From NCBI GenBank assembly GCA_018266555.1, contig JAFEAF010000004.1, positions 1 to 64,000 on the forward strand: 64,000 nucleotides of DNA, read 5' to 3'. Positions 7,447-16,590 of this stretch are shown piece after piece. The notes under the pieces were generated by a model. That model made no database searches. It worked only from the letters and a program-made list of their open reading frames with translations, and was not told where the DNA came from. Position 1 is the first letter of the stretch; the number at the start of each line of letters is the position of its first letter. This stretch comes from Bacteroidota bacterium. Lineage in GTDB: Bacteria > Bacteroidota > Bacteroidia > Chitinophagales > Chitinophagaceae. Position numbers and translations under genes: made by a program.

Positions 7447-7899
7447 TTAATCAGCCAGGGAAGCTGCAACTCTTTTACGGGTAGAAGCCACTTCTACTTC
7501 CCTCATATTTTGATTTTCTGTTTTTTCGAAACGCATAGCACTCCAAACATGATCCAATTCCACCTGGTGAATACTCTCATACCCGGCATTAGTAAGCCGG
7601 TTCCAGCTTCTTTCCCTATTAAGGTCCGTGACAATTTTGGAAGCTACTTTTGGATAAGCTACCCAAAACTTTGAGTTGTCTTTCAAAGCAGGCATAACAT
7701 CGTTTAATATACCATTAAGCTGATTTTCATTCACAGCAAATACTAATGCAAAATCAATTTTCCTGCTTTTTAAAAGCGGTGTAACATTTTTTGCGAAAGA
7801 TAGTTTGTGAAATTGTTTCTCAATGGAAGAAGGTAGTCCCTGGATCAAAAGATTCTTTTCGTCTGCAAATTGCAGTTTTTCAAACAGCGTTTGTAACAT
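7447..7899 (-). CDS. DUF3052-like conserved protein
   Basis: A 150-residue protein whose middle and end follow the DUF3052 pattern: a predicted Rossmann-like half (LLIQGLPSS..KSRKIDFALVFAVNENQL), then a proline and Trp-rich segment FWVAYPKVASKIVTDLNRE and a terminal DHVWSAMRF. No catalytic residues are known for the family. Isolated gene, followed by an intrinsic terminator. The family call is from motif memory only. Confidence 0.55.
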   Translation of the reverse strand: MLQTLFEKLQFADEKNLLIQGLPSSIEKQFHKLSFAKNVTPLLKSRKIDFALVFAVNENQLNGILNDVMPALKDNSKFWVAYPKVASKIVTDLNRERSWNRLTNAGYESIHQVELDHVWSAMRFEKTENQNMREVEVASTRKRVAASLAD

Positions 7900-8074
7900 A
7901 TATAGAAGCTATTTTTGGGGTTTCCTGTTAAAGACCTTAAAGGTTTTTAACAGAGTTCTCAAAGTAGGGAGTGCAAAAATATACAAATTTGCCGGCATTC
8001 AGAAGATTTATTTTAATAAAAATTCAATTTAAGTGAGATAAAAAATTGAATGAAATCAATAAATTTCACCTCAG

Positions 8075-8887
8075 TTATTTGCCTGTTGCTTTATTATAAT
8101 ATTTCAAAGCCTCTGGCATATACTTTTGCAAGTCTTCAATCCGATGGCCTTCAGATGGGTGTGTACTTAAAAATTCAGGTGGTTTTTGACCGTTAGACAT
8201 TTTTTCCATACGCTGCCACAAGGGTATTGCTTCTCTCGGATCATAACCGGCCATGGCCGCCCAAAGTAATCCGTAATGATCGGCCTCTGATTCATGTTTA
8301 CGGGAAAAAGGCAACAGCACGCCCACCTGGGCACCAATTCCAAAAGAGGTTAAGAAAATATTTCTTGTCTCAGCAGGTTTATTAGCCAATGCTACACTTA
8401 ATCCTTCCTGTACAGCAGCAGCCCCTAATTGTTGGCTCATTCTTTCATTACCGTGGTTGAAAATGGCATGTGATACTTCATGCCCCATTACTACGGCCAA
8501 TGCTGCTTCATTTTGTGTAACAGGAAGCAAACCGGTATAAACCACAATTTTACCACCTGGCATACACCATGCATTAACATCCTTGCTGTCCACTAAATTA
8601 TATTCCCACTTATAGCCTTCCAATTCTTTGGAAAGCCCTTTTGATGCATAATAATTTTCTACCGCTTTAGTAATACGTTGACCAACCCGTTTCACCATTT
8701 CTGCATTTGTGTTAGTAGCTGTAACAACTTTATTTGTAGTTAAGAATTCTGTGTATTGCTGAAGAGCCATTGCCTGAACCTGTGATTCAGGAAGTAATTT
8801 GAATTGTTGACGCCCTGTAACAGCATTGCGGGTACATGCAGAGAAAAATAAAAATAACAGAACAGAAAAAATAAACGCCCTTATCAT
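8075..8887 (-). CDS. M48-family metalloprotease, lipoprotein
   Basis: The 270-residue protein starts with a lipoprotein signal (FFSAC, lipidated C18), so it is anchored in a membrane facing the periplasm. The zinc site HEVSH (136-140) and the downstream ESEAD third-ligand motif are intact, as in BepA/LoiP/YcaL-type M48 peptidases. Such enzymes degrade misfolded outer-membrane proteins. It ends with a short basic tail. It is monocistronic by spacing (about 84 bases to plsY, 175 to the next gene). Confidence 0.88.
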   Translation of the reverse strand: MIRAFIFSVLLFLFFSACTRNAVTGRQQFKLLPESQVQAMALQQYTEFLTTNKVVTATNTNAEMVKRVGQRITKAVENYYASKGLSKELEGYKWEYNLVDSKDVNAWCMPGGKIVVYTGLLPVTQNEAALAVVMGHEVSHAIFNHGNERMSQQLGAAAVQEGLSVALANKPAETRNIFLTSFGIGAQVGVLLPFSRKHESEADHYGLLWAAMAGYDPREAIPLWQRMEKMSNGQKPPEFLSTHPSEGHRIEDLQKYMPEALKYYNKATGK

Positions 8888-8971
8888 TGTTGTTGAATTT
8901 TTGTTTGGAAATTGTAACTCGAATAAAAGCAGTACAACTAATAATCAATGCAAATTTAAATCATTTGCAAT

Positions 8972-9643
8972 TTATTCTTCTTCGTGTAAGATGGATTCTT
9001 TTTTTCGCTGGCGACGGCGATCCCTGTACTTGAGAATAGGAACTTTATTTTCATTGCCTCTGAAAATCCGTCCTATATTTTTTTGATGAGTCAATAATAC
9101 CATCAGTGCAACTGCAATGGCAAATATCCGGTACAAATGTTCTCGTTCATTAAAAACCACTAAAATAAAAACAGGGAAAGCAATGCTTGCTAAAATGGAA
9201 CTTAGTGATACAAATCTTGTAAGATATAAAACGAGTAAGAAAACACCTGAACAACACAATGCTGTCCATGGTGATATACCGAGTACTAACCCAAATAGAG
9301 TGGCGACACCTTTCCCCCCCCTGAATTCTGCCCAGATAGGAAAAATGTGCCCTAATACAGCAGCCAGTCCTAAACCAATTTGAAGATTCATGAACTGAAC
9401 TTCGTTATCAATATAATTAGGTAATAATAATGCAAGTTTTACGGCTATGATGCCCTTAAGCATATCAACAGCCATTACAATAGTGCCCCATTTTACACCG
9501 AGCACCCGGTAGGTATTGGTTGCTCCAGAATTGCCGCTACCATATTCACGTATATCAATTCCAAAAAAATACCGGCTGACCCAAACAGCTGTGGGAATAC
9601 TTCCGATCAAATAAGCAAGAACGATCAATATTAGTTCGTTCAT
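8972..9643 (-). CDS. plsY: Glycerol-3-phosphate acyltransferase PlsY
   Basis: An integral membrane protein of 223 residues that transfers the acyl group from acyl-phosphate to glycerol 3-phosphate, the first step of phospholipid synthesis. The three conserved motifs are visible: GSGNSGATNTYRVLG, FRGGKGVAT and the later loop SLSSILAS. The C-terminus carries an extra cytoplasmic basic/acidic tail (RDRRRQRKKESILHEEE). The ATG at 9643 begins right at the first membrane helix; an upstream frame extension to 9670 contains no better start. A TATTTTTG -7-like element lies at 9668-9675. Confidence 0.92.
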   Translation of the reverse strand: MNELILIVLAYLIGSIPTAVWVSRYFFGIDIREYGSGNSGATNTYRVLGVKWGTIVMAVDMLKGIIAVKLALLLPNYIDNEVQFMNLQIGLGLAAVLGHIFPIWAEFRGGKGVATLFGLVLGISPWTALCCSGVFLLVLYLTRFVSLSSILASIAFPVFILVVFNEREHLYRIFAIAVALMVLLTHQKNIGRIFRGNENKVPILKYRDRRRQRKKESILHEEE

Positions 9644-9772
9644 AAAATTTGGGTTGAAAGTGAACTGCAAAAATACATTAAATATCCAAGTTGCCCTAAT
9701 CCTAAACCCGAATCAAACCAATAAAAACCTCATAGAGCTATGTATTAAATCCGTAATAATGTATAATATGAA

Positions 9773-11932
9773 CTAAGCTGTTGGTTTGTCCTGTCTTTCA
9801 GGCTTTGGCAACAATATCTTCCTGCTCAATTTGAATTTACCTGACTTCGGATCTGTTCCAATCAGTTTTACTTTTACTTTATCACCCTCATTTAAAATTC
9901 CGTCAAGTGTCTCCAATCGTTTCCAACTCACTTCTGATATATGAACCAATCCTTGTTTTCCCGGGAGAAACTCAACAAAAGCACCAAATTGCATAATTGA
10001 TTTTACGGTAGCCTCATATACATCACCTACCGTAGGCACCGCGACAATTCCTTTTACCCAATTGTGGGCTTTCTCTACACCTTCTTTGTTCGTTCCGAAA
10101 ATGCTGACTTCGCCCATATTATTTATTTCTTCAATGTTGATCGTAGTTCCTGTTTCACGTTGGATTTCCTGAATTACTTTTCCACCAGGCCCGATTACAG
10201 CACCGATAAATTCACGTTCAATAAACATCTTCACCATTCTTGGAGCATGTGGTTTCACTTCTGCCCTTGCTTCGGGAATGCACTTATACATGGCATTCAA
10301 AATGTGTAATCTACCTTTGCGGGCCTGCTCTAATGCCTGTGCCATCACCTCCATTTTCAAACCATCTACTTTTATATCCATTTGCACTCCGCAAATACCA
10401 TCTCTTGTTCCTGTGACTTTAAAATCCATATCACCAAGGTGATCTTCATCGCCAAGAATATCACTTAGAATTGAATATTTATCTCCTTTTGTAATTAATC
10501 CCATTGCCACACCCGAAACATGTTTTGGTATAGGCACACCAGCATCCATTAATGCTAAAGATCCGGCACATACGGTAGCCATAGATGATGAGCCATTGGA
10601 TTCTAAAATATCACTAACTACTCTAACTGTATATGCAAAATCCTCTGCTGGCATCATTTGTTTCAATGAACGCATAGCCAGGTTTCCGTGCCCTACCTCT
10701 CTTCTGCCGGGCGCCCTCATCATTTTTACTTCACCAGTAGAGAATGGAGGGAAATTATAATGAAGAATAAATCTTGTATAATCAGATTTAGCAGCACTTT
10801 CAACCAATAATTCATCTAATGGCGTTCCTAAAGTAACGGTTGTAAGCGACTGAGTCTCACCTCTAGTAAATAATGCTGCTCCATGGGGAGATGGTAGAAC
10901 ATCCACTTCCATATCTAATTGCCGAATATCTTCCAGCCCACGGCCATCAAGGCGTACTTTTTCATCCAGAATCATATCACGAACAACATAGTATTGCAAA
11001 TCGTTATAATAATTTCCGGCAAGTTTTTTTGTTTCATCTGGCAACTCTTCCCCTTCAGCTATATTCAAATCTTTTTTGAGAAATTCCAGCAACTCATCTT
11101 TAATCGCTTTGAATTTTTCAGAACGATCTGATTTTCCCAATTTACCCTTTGCCACTTCATAAACTTTTTGTCTGGCAAAAGCATTTACTTTTTCCCGAAG
11201 AGCTTCATCCTGGGCCGGTTTTTCATATTCTCTTTTCCCTTTTACTCCTACCAATTCTCTTAGTTCTTCCTGAGCTTTTACCTGGATACGGATTGCATCA
11301 TGTGCTAATTCCAAAACTTTACAAAGATCCGCTTCACTGCACTCCTGTGCTTCTCCTTCTACCATCATCAGGTTTTTATCCGTAGCAGCTACGATGAACT
11401 CGATATCAGATTTTTCCATTTCAGTACGGCCTGGATTGATCTTAAATTGCCCATCCACTCTTCCTACCCTTACTTCTGAAATAATTTCCTTGATTGGAAT
11501 ATCCGAAACGGCTAATGCAGAAGAAGCAGCAAGGCAGGCCAAAGCATCAGGCAAAATTTCCGAATCACTGGAGATCAGGGTAACTAACACCTGCACCTCG
11601 CAGAAATAATCTTCAGGAAACAAAGGACGAAGAGCCCTGTCAATAAGCCTTGATGTCAATACTTCATAATCATTAAGCTTTGCTTCTCTTTTAAAAAATG
11701 ATCCGGGTATGCGGCCTGCGGATGCAAATTTTTCCTGATAATCCACCGTCAATGGGAAAAAAGACTGGCCTTCTTTGGCTTCTTTATTTGCTACTACGGT
11801 TGCCAGGAGCATACAATTGCCCATGGAAACCGTAACAGCTCCATCAGCCTGACGGGCCAGGCGTCCGGTTTCAATAGTAACCATACGACCATCGCCAATA
11901 TCAAAAGTTTTACGAATTGGTTGTTGTAACAT
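9773..11932 (-). CDS. pnp: Polyribonucleotide nucleotidyltransferase (PNPase)
   Basis: A 719-residue 3'-5' phosphorolytic exoribonuclease. Two RNase PH-like domains separated by an alpha-helical linker are followed by a KH domain (FIGAVIGPGGKVIQEIQ) and a C-terminal S1 domain (GDVYEATVKSIMQFGAFVEFLPGKQGLVHISEVSW). Length is normal for the family. It lies downstream of rpsO in the same direction, the conserved rpsO-pnp order, with a 223-base gap that includes a terminator-like hairpin near rpsO, so pnp may be only partly read from the rpsO promoter. Confidence 0.96.
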   Translation of the reverse strand: MLQQPIRKTFDIGDGRMVTIETGRLARQADGAVTVSMGNCMLLATVVANKEAKEGQSFFPLTVDYQEKFASAGRIPGSFFKREAKLNDYEVLTSRLIDRALRPLFPEDYFCEVQVLVTLISSDSEILPDALACLAASSALAVSDIPIKEIISEVRVGRVDGQFKINPGRTEMEKSDIEFIVAATDKNLMMVEGEAQECSEADLCKVLELAHDAIRIQVKAQEELRELVGVKGKREYEKPAQDEALREKVNAFARQKVYEVAKGKLGKSDRSEKFKAIKDELLEFLKKDLNIAEGEELPDETKKLAGNYYNDLQYYVVRDMILDEKVRLDGRGLEDIRQLDMEVDVLPSPHGAALFTRGETQSLTTVTLGTPLDELLVESAAKSDYTRFILHYNFPPFSTGEVKMMRAPGRREVGHGNLAMRSLKQMMPAEDFAYTVRVVSDILESNGSSSMATVCAGSLALMDAGVPIPKHVSGVAMGLITKGDKYSILSDILGDEDHLGDMDFKVTGTRDGICGVQMDIKVDGLKMEVMAQALEQARKGRLHILNAMYKCIPEARAEVKPHAPRMVKMFIEREFIGAVIGPGGKVIQEIQRETGTTINIEEINNMGEVSIFGTNKEGVEKAHNWVKGIVAVPTVGDVYEATVKSIMQFGAFVEFLPGKQGLVHISEVSWKRLETLDGILNEGDKVKVKLIGTDPKSGKFKLSRKILLPKPERQDKPTA

Positions 11933-12115
11933 AAAATGTATAATTAGATATTTAATTTAAATGCTGAAATGGAATTGGTAAACCTGTTTCAGTTCCGATT
12001 TTTGTTTTCATTGTAGCATGTTTCTGCTTTTCGGAATCACACCCTTCATTGTTCTGTTAGCTATCAAAATTTTAATTATGATAAACCGATCAACAAAAAG
12101 TGAAAGTTTGAAAAC

Positions 12116-12138
12116 AAAAAGTCCCCCTGTATGGAGGA
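12116..12138 (-). terminator. Terminator-like hairpin after rpsO
   Basis: On the minus strand TCCTCC pairs with GGGGGA across a 5-base loop (12122-12138, one G-T pair), followed by C and a run of five T. It sits 17 bases after the rpsO stop, between rpsO and pnp. A short stem, so it may be leaky. Confidence 0.5.
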
Positions 12139-12155
12139 TTTAGTTGCTGAATACC

Positions 12156-12425
12156 TTATTTCCGGATTCCAAGTTTCTCGATCAGTTGGCGGTAGCCTGT
12201 CAGATCATTTTTTTGCAAATAGTTCAATAAGCGTTTGCGCTTACCTACCAGTTGCATCAGGCCGCGGTGAGTGGAGAAATCTTTTTTGTTTTCTTGCAGA
12301 TGGCCGCTGATCTGGCTGATACGTTGTGTCAGCTGGGCAATCTGTCCTTCGGTGGATCCAGAGTTGGAAGTTTTACCACCAAATTCTGCGAAAATTTCCT
12401 TGTTTTTTTCTTTTGTTAGAGGCAT
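12156..12425 (-). CDS. rpsO: 30S ribosomal protein S15
   Basis: The 89-residue protein is exactly the usual S15 length and shows the conserved core GSTEGQIAQLTQRI, HRGLMQLVGKRKRLLNYL and YRQLIEKLGIRK. It binds 16S rRNA in the central domain. The ATG at 12425 gives this standard protein; an in-frame extension to 12479 would translate the leader. A strong Bacteroidota promoter with a perfect palindrome in its spacer lies 52 bases upstream. Confidence 0.97.
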   Translation of the reverse strand: MPLTKEKNKEIFAEFGGKTSNSGSTEGQIAQLTQRISQISGHLQENKKDFSTHRGLMQLVGKRKRLLNYLQKNDLTGYRQLIEKLGIRK

Positions 12426-12476
12426 CTTGATTTTTTTTATTTTTTCATCCGATTTTGCATCCCTTATTTTCGGCTG

Positions 12477-12507
12477 CAAAGGTAAGGCAGAACTGCCTTA
12501 TCGCAAA
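12477..12507 (-). promoter_or_regulatory. rpsO promoter with 18-bp perfect palindrome in the spacer
   Basis: On the minus strand TTTG (12504-12507), 19 bases, then TACCTTTG (12477-12484): an exact match to the Bacteroidota housekeeping promoter. The spacer contains TAAGGCAG-AA-CTGCCTTA (12483-12500), a perfect inverted repeat that ends in the -7 element, placed where a repressor would block polymerase. Confidence 0.75.
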
Positions 12508-12610
12508 AAACAATGACTCTTTAATTTTTTAATCCCGGATACCCTCCTATTCCTCTGTTTTTACTTATTCTAAAGCCTGAAATACAGTTTACCTTTTACA
12601 TTTGCAGGCT

Positions 12611-13219
12611 ATGGAGCTTTCTCCGGATACTAGGAATATTTTGGGGCTTAAACTGCCTACGGATCCCCGCTGGGTGGACCTTACCCAAAAATCATTGGAA
12701 GAAATTTTGACTGATCATGCCTATTGCGAACAAAAGGCTGCTATTTCCTGCATCTCCCTCATCCAACGGTATAATGATAAAGAAAAATTAGTTCAGGAAC
12801 TTTCTCCTATTGTTACTGAAGAATGGGGACATTTCAGATCTGTGCTTGCTGAAATTCAAAAAAGAAAACTGAAACTAGGCAAACAGAGAAAAGACGAATA
12901 TGTAAATCAATTAATCCAATTTGAAATTAAAGGCGGCAGTGAAGAAAACCGGTTGTTGGATAAGCTTCTTTTGTGTGCCCTCATTGAAGCCCGGAGTTGT
13001 GAACGATTTAAACGACTTAGCGAAGGTCTTGACGATATATACCTGAAAAATTTTTACAGAAAATTCATGGAGAGCGAAGCGGGGCATTATACCTTGTTTA
13101 TTGAGCTGGCAGAAACATATATTGATAAGAAAAAAGTGAGACATCGCTGGCAGGAATGGCTAAACCGGGAGGCTGATATCATAAAACAACTCAGCCCCCG
13201 TGGCGATCGCATACATTGA
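12611..13219 (+). CDS. miaE: tRNA-(ms2io6A)-hydroxylase MiaE-like
   Basis: A 202-residue ferritin-like diiron protein that hydroxylates the isopentenyl side chain of ms2i6A37 in tRNA. Recognisable features are DPRWVDLTQKSLEEILTDHAYCEQKAA, TEEWGHF and EARSCERFKRL with ESEAGHYTLF, which supply the carboxylate and histidine ligands of the two irons. The ATG at 12611 gives the family start. A TACATTTG -7-like element at 12597-12604 ends only six bases before it, so the message may be leaderless or nearly so. Confidence 0.88.
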   Translation: MELSPDTRNILGLKLPTDPRWVDLTQKSLEEILTDHAYCEQKAAISCISLIQRYNDKEKLVQELSPIVTEEWGHFRSVLAEIQKRKLKLGKQRKDEYVNQLIQFEIKGGSEENRLLDKLLLCALIEARSCERFKRLSEGLDDIYLKNFYRKFMESEAGHYTLFIELAETYIDKKKVRHRWQEWLNREADIIKQLSPRGDRIH

Positions 13220-13290
13220 TACATTAAATAAACTGAGGCCATCAATGGTATATTCAATAATTTTCTAAAACTTTATCTTAAATATCATTT

Positions 13291-14379
13291 ATGAAGACGG
13301 AAGATTACCAGGAAGCTGCGGTTGCCTTTGCGGACAGCAATTCAGAGCAACATAAAAATGATTCAGAAAAGATCACCATTTATCCTGTTGGTCACGGGCT
13401 CATCAATCATACTTACAAAGTAGTGTGCGAATCCCAATCGCCATTTTTGCTGCAACAAATCAATAAAAAAGTTTTTACAAATCCGAAGGATGTTCAGGAA
13501 AATTATTTAAATATCTGGCAATATGCCGAATTTGAACTCACCGGGTTGAAACTTCCTTCCCCGAAATATTGGGATAAGCAGGAAACATTATTTATTGACC
13601 ACAATCACAACTACTGGAGGGCATTTGAATACATACCTGACTCTGTTACCCTGACAATTGCTCAAAAACCGTCACAGGCAAAAGCAATGGCTAAGACATT
13701 TGCAAAATTCACGTCAGCATTTAGCAATTTTAATGTGGATCAACTGAATACCATCATTCCGGATTTTCATAACCTTACATTTCGGTATGAAGAAATGGAG
13801 CTGGCGGAAAAGGGAGAATTATACGAACAAATTGCCAAAGCACAACCACTCCTGCGGGAACTGAAGGCAAGGGAGCGGTACCGTCATTTTTATGATATCC
13901 TGACAAGCTCGCCTGAATTTCCATTGAGGGTGATGCATCATGATGCTAAAATTTCAAATATCCTTTTCAGTAAAACAAGCGGCAGAGTGATATGCCCGGT
14001 TGATTTTGATACGGTGATGCCCGGATATTTTTTTTCTGATCTGGGAGATATGATTCGATCCACTGCAGGGAATTTTGATGAAAACTATCTGCATTTTGAA
14101 AAAATCCGGATTCGGAAAAATTTTTATGAGGCTATCATCAGCGGTTATCTTTTTGTAATGGAAAAATATTTAACTGATTCCGAAAAAAAATATATTCATT
14201 ATGCCGGTTTGATGATGATTTACATGCAGGCTATACGATTTCTCACAGATTTTATGAATGGCGGTATCTATTACAAAGTGGAATATACCGGTCAGAATTT
14301 TGACCGGGCTTTGAATCAACTCACTTTGCTGAAAAGGCTGGAAGAATTTTTGAAAACCGAATATGATTTCAAAGTTTGA
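13291..14379 (+). CDS. APH/ChoK-type phosphotransferase, possible sugar kinase
   Basis: The 362-residue protein has the kinase fold of the aminoglycoside/choline phosphotransferase family: a nucleotide-loop region (PVGHGLINHTYKV), the catalytic loop HHDAKISNILF (HxDxxxxN) and the metal-binding PVDFDTVMPG. N-acetylhexosamine 1-kinases belong to this family, and the neighbours galK and galM make a sugar substrate likely. That substrate is an inference. The 3' end overlaps the convergent galK by 11 bases. Confidence 0.7.
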   Translation: MKTEDYQEAAVAFADSNSEQHKNDSEKITIYPVGHGLINHTYKVVCESQSPFLLQQINKKVFTNPKDVQENYLNIWQYAEFELTGLKLPSPKYWDKQETLFIDHNHNYWRAFEYIPDSVTLTIAQKPSQAKAMAKTFAKFTSAFSNFNVDQLNTIIPDFHNLTFRYEEMELAEKGELYEQIAKAQPLLRELKARERYRHFYDILTSSPEFPLRVMHHDAKISNILFSKTSGRVICPVDFDTVMPGYFFSDLGDMIRSTAGNFDENYLHFEKIRIRKNFYEAIISGYLFVMEKYLTDSEKKYIHYAGLMMIYMQAIRFLTDFMNGGIYYKVEYTGQNFDRALNQLTLLKRLEEFLKTEYDFKV

Positions 14380-15526
14380 TTTCTCTTACTCCTTCCTCTG
14401 CGTTAGAGACAAAAACAGAAGGTTCATACCCGATATTATTTTTATAAAAAGGGACGAGTTTCGCTGTAAAATCATTAATTGAATCTTTTTTAATCAGTGC
14501 AATGGCACAACCCCCGAATCCCGCACCGGTCATCCTGGCCCCGATACAACTTTTAAATTTTGCAGCAAATTCAATAATAGTATCTAATTCAATTCCGCTT
14601 ACTTCATATAATTCTTTGAGCGAGTGATGTGATGCCAGCATCAGAGAGCCAAAATCTGTAAAAGCTCCTGTTTTCAATGCGGTGGCTGCTTTTTTCACTC
14701 GTTCATTTTCACTTATAACATGACGGGCCCTTTTAAACAGTATTTCATTTTCTATCAAATGCTGATGCGCTTCCAATGTTTTCAGATCAAGATCACAAAG
14801 TTTTTCAATAGCTAATTCTTTTTTCAAAGCTTTCAAAGCAGCTCCGCATTCAGCAAATCGTTCATTATATTTTGATTCCGCCAATGCCCGCTGTTTATTG
14901 GTATTGATAATGGTTAATGAATATTCCCCGCATTCAAAAGGGATATACTCGTGTTGCAAGGTTTCACAATCCAGTAAAATAGCTTCGTTACTTTTCCCCA
15001 TTGCTACGGCAAATTGATCCATGATACCACAGCTTACCCCGATAAATTCATTCTCTACCTTTTTGGCGGCCAGAGCCATTTCGACCCTTGAAATATTTAT
15101 ATCAAAAAGTTTACTCATTGCAAAAATGGTCAGTACTTCAATTGATGCGGAAGAAGAAAGTCCGGCTCCAACTGGCAGGTCACCTGAAAATAACATATCC
15201 AATCCGGATAATTCATAGCCATTTTGAATCAGATGATCTAAAATCCCTAACGGATAATTAAACCATTGCTTTCCTGCTTTTGAATAGGAGGATTGAATGT
15301 GCAGTTCAGCTGTTTCTGGAAAGTCAAGGCATGCAAAGCGAAATTTCTTTTCCGTTGTTTTCGCAATAGCAAGATAAGTACCTTTTGAAATGGCGCAAGG
15401 CATTACTTTGCCTCCATTGTAGTCTATATGTTCCCCAATAAGGTTCACCCGGCCCGGGCAAAAAAATAAACCTGTTGCTTCCCGGTTAAAATGCTCTTTG
15501 AAATTTTTTACTAATTCCGTTTTCAT
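14369..15526 (-). CDS. galK: Galactokinase
   Basis: A 385-residue GHMP-family kinase that phosphorylates galactose at C1 in the Leloir pathway. It shows the galactokinase signature GRVNLIGEHIDYNGGKVMP, the ATP loop PVGAGLSSSASIEV and the C-terminal motif GARMTGAGFGGCAIAL. The ATG at 15526 is preferred over TTG/CTG codons just upstream. It is transcribed divergently from galM with only 26 bases between the start codons, so the promoters must reach into each other's coding sequence. Confidence 0.95.
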   Translation of the reverse strand: MKTELVKNFKEHFNREATGLFFCPGRVNLIGEHIDYNGGKVMPCAISKGTYLAIAKTTEKKFRFACLDFPETAELHIQSSYSKAGKQWFNYPLGILDHLIQNGYELSGLDMLFSGDLPVGAGLSSSASIEVLTIFAMSKLFDINISRVEMALAAKKVENEFIGVSCGIMDQFAVAMGKSNEAILLDCETLQHEYIPFECGEYSLTIINTNKQRALAESKYNERFAECGAALKALKKELAIEKLCDLDLKTLEAHQHLIENEILFKRARHVISENERVKKAATALKTGAFTDFGSLMLASHHSLKELYEVSGIELDTIIEFAAKFKSCIGARMTGAGFGGCAIALIKKDSINDFTAKLVPFYKNNIGYEPSVFVSNAEEGVREIKL

Positions 15527-15552
15527 CAGCAAATTGTAATACTTTTAAACCA

Positions 15553-16590
15553 ATGAAATCAAATCCACAATTTTGTTTTAAACATTCTTCCGGTGAAGAT
15601 ATTTATTTGTTTGCATTGCGCAATGCTAAACTTGAAGTAATGATAACGAACTATGGGGGCATCATCACTTCCATGAAGCTCCGGAAAAAAAACGGTACAG
15701 TTAATGATATTGTTTTGGGATTTGACAACCCCGAGGATTATGTGTCGGAAAATTATCTGAAACACTATTTCTATATGGGTAGTGTGGTTGGACGATACGC
15801 AAACCGGATAAAAGATGCAGCCTGTATTATAGATGAGAAAAAAATTAAATTGACAATAAATAAGGGGAATGACCAGCTGCATGGCGGCTTTTCCGGTTTT
15901 GACAAAAAAGTATGGGGACCTGTACTGTTTGATACAGAAAAAAATGAATTGGTATTACAGTATAAAAGCCCCGACGGCGAGGAAGGTTTCCCGGGTAATT
16001 TAAATGTCAAAGTGAAATTCAAATTGCATGATGATGAATTTTCTTATAACTATGAGGCGGTGACAGACCAGACAACAATAGTTAATCTTACACATCATGG
16101 ATATTTCAATTTGAATAATGGGAAAGGGAATAACTATGATTACCATGTATGGATTAATGCTTCACATACATTAGAACAAGACCTTAACCTGGTAGCAACA
16201 GGAAATTTATCCCCGGTTGCTGATACGGAATATGATTTCAGGCGATCACGAAAAATCGGTAATCAGGCGAATATGGAAAACGGCTATGATAAAAGCTTTG
16301 TTTTGGACAAAAAAGGAAATGAGTTGTCGCTGGCTGCGGAAGCCATTTGTAAAGAATACGGAACCGGCTTACAGGTATTCACCACGGAACCGGTATTACA
16401 TTTTTACAGCGGGAAAGGAATACCCCGTATAAAAGGAAAAAACGGGATTGAATACAGTTCCTACTCCGGTTTTTGTTTTGAAACACAAAAACACCCTAAT
16501 GCTATCAATGTACCGCACTTCCCGAATACGATTTTACATCCTGGAGAAATATATCGGGAGGAAACGGTTTATAAAATTTATGAATGCTGA
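15553..16590 (+). CDS. galM: Aldose 1-epimerase (galactose mutarotase)
   Basis: A 345-residue cytosolic-type GalM that interconverts alpha and beta anomers of galactose for GalK. Conserved elements are GSVVGRYANRI, INKGNDQLHGGFSGFDKKVW, the catalytic TNLTHHGYFNL-type segment (here VNLTHHGYFNLN) and FETQKHPNAINVPHFP with the catalytic Glu. No signal peptide. Divergent from galK and convergent with the GSCFA gene (13-base overlap of ends). Confidence 0.94.
   Translation: MKSNPQFCFKHSSGEDIYLFALRNAKLEVMITNYGGIITSMKLRKKNGTVNDIVLGFDNPEDYVSENYLKHYFYMGSVVGRYANRIKDAACIIDEKKIKLTINKGNDQLHGGFSGFDKKVWGPVLFDTEKNELVLQYKSPDGEEGFPGNLNVKVKFKLHDDEFSYNYEAVTDQTTIVNLTHHGYFNLNNGKGNNYDYHVWINASHTLEQDLNLVATGNLSPVADTEYDFRRSRKIGNQANMENGYDKSFVLDKKGNELSLAAEAICKEYGTGLQVFTTEPVLHFYSGKGIPRIKGKNGIEYSSYSGFCFETQKHPNAINVPHFPNTILHPGEIYREETVYKIYEC

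Noticed and set aside
15530-15563. Promoter for galK with TTTG-N21-TACAATTTG
   Set aside because: Three bases instead of two in the -7 element, and it would place the transcript start at or past the galK ATG.
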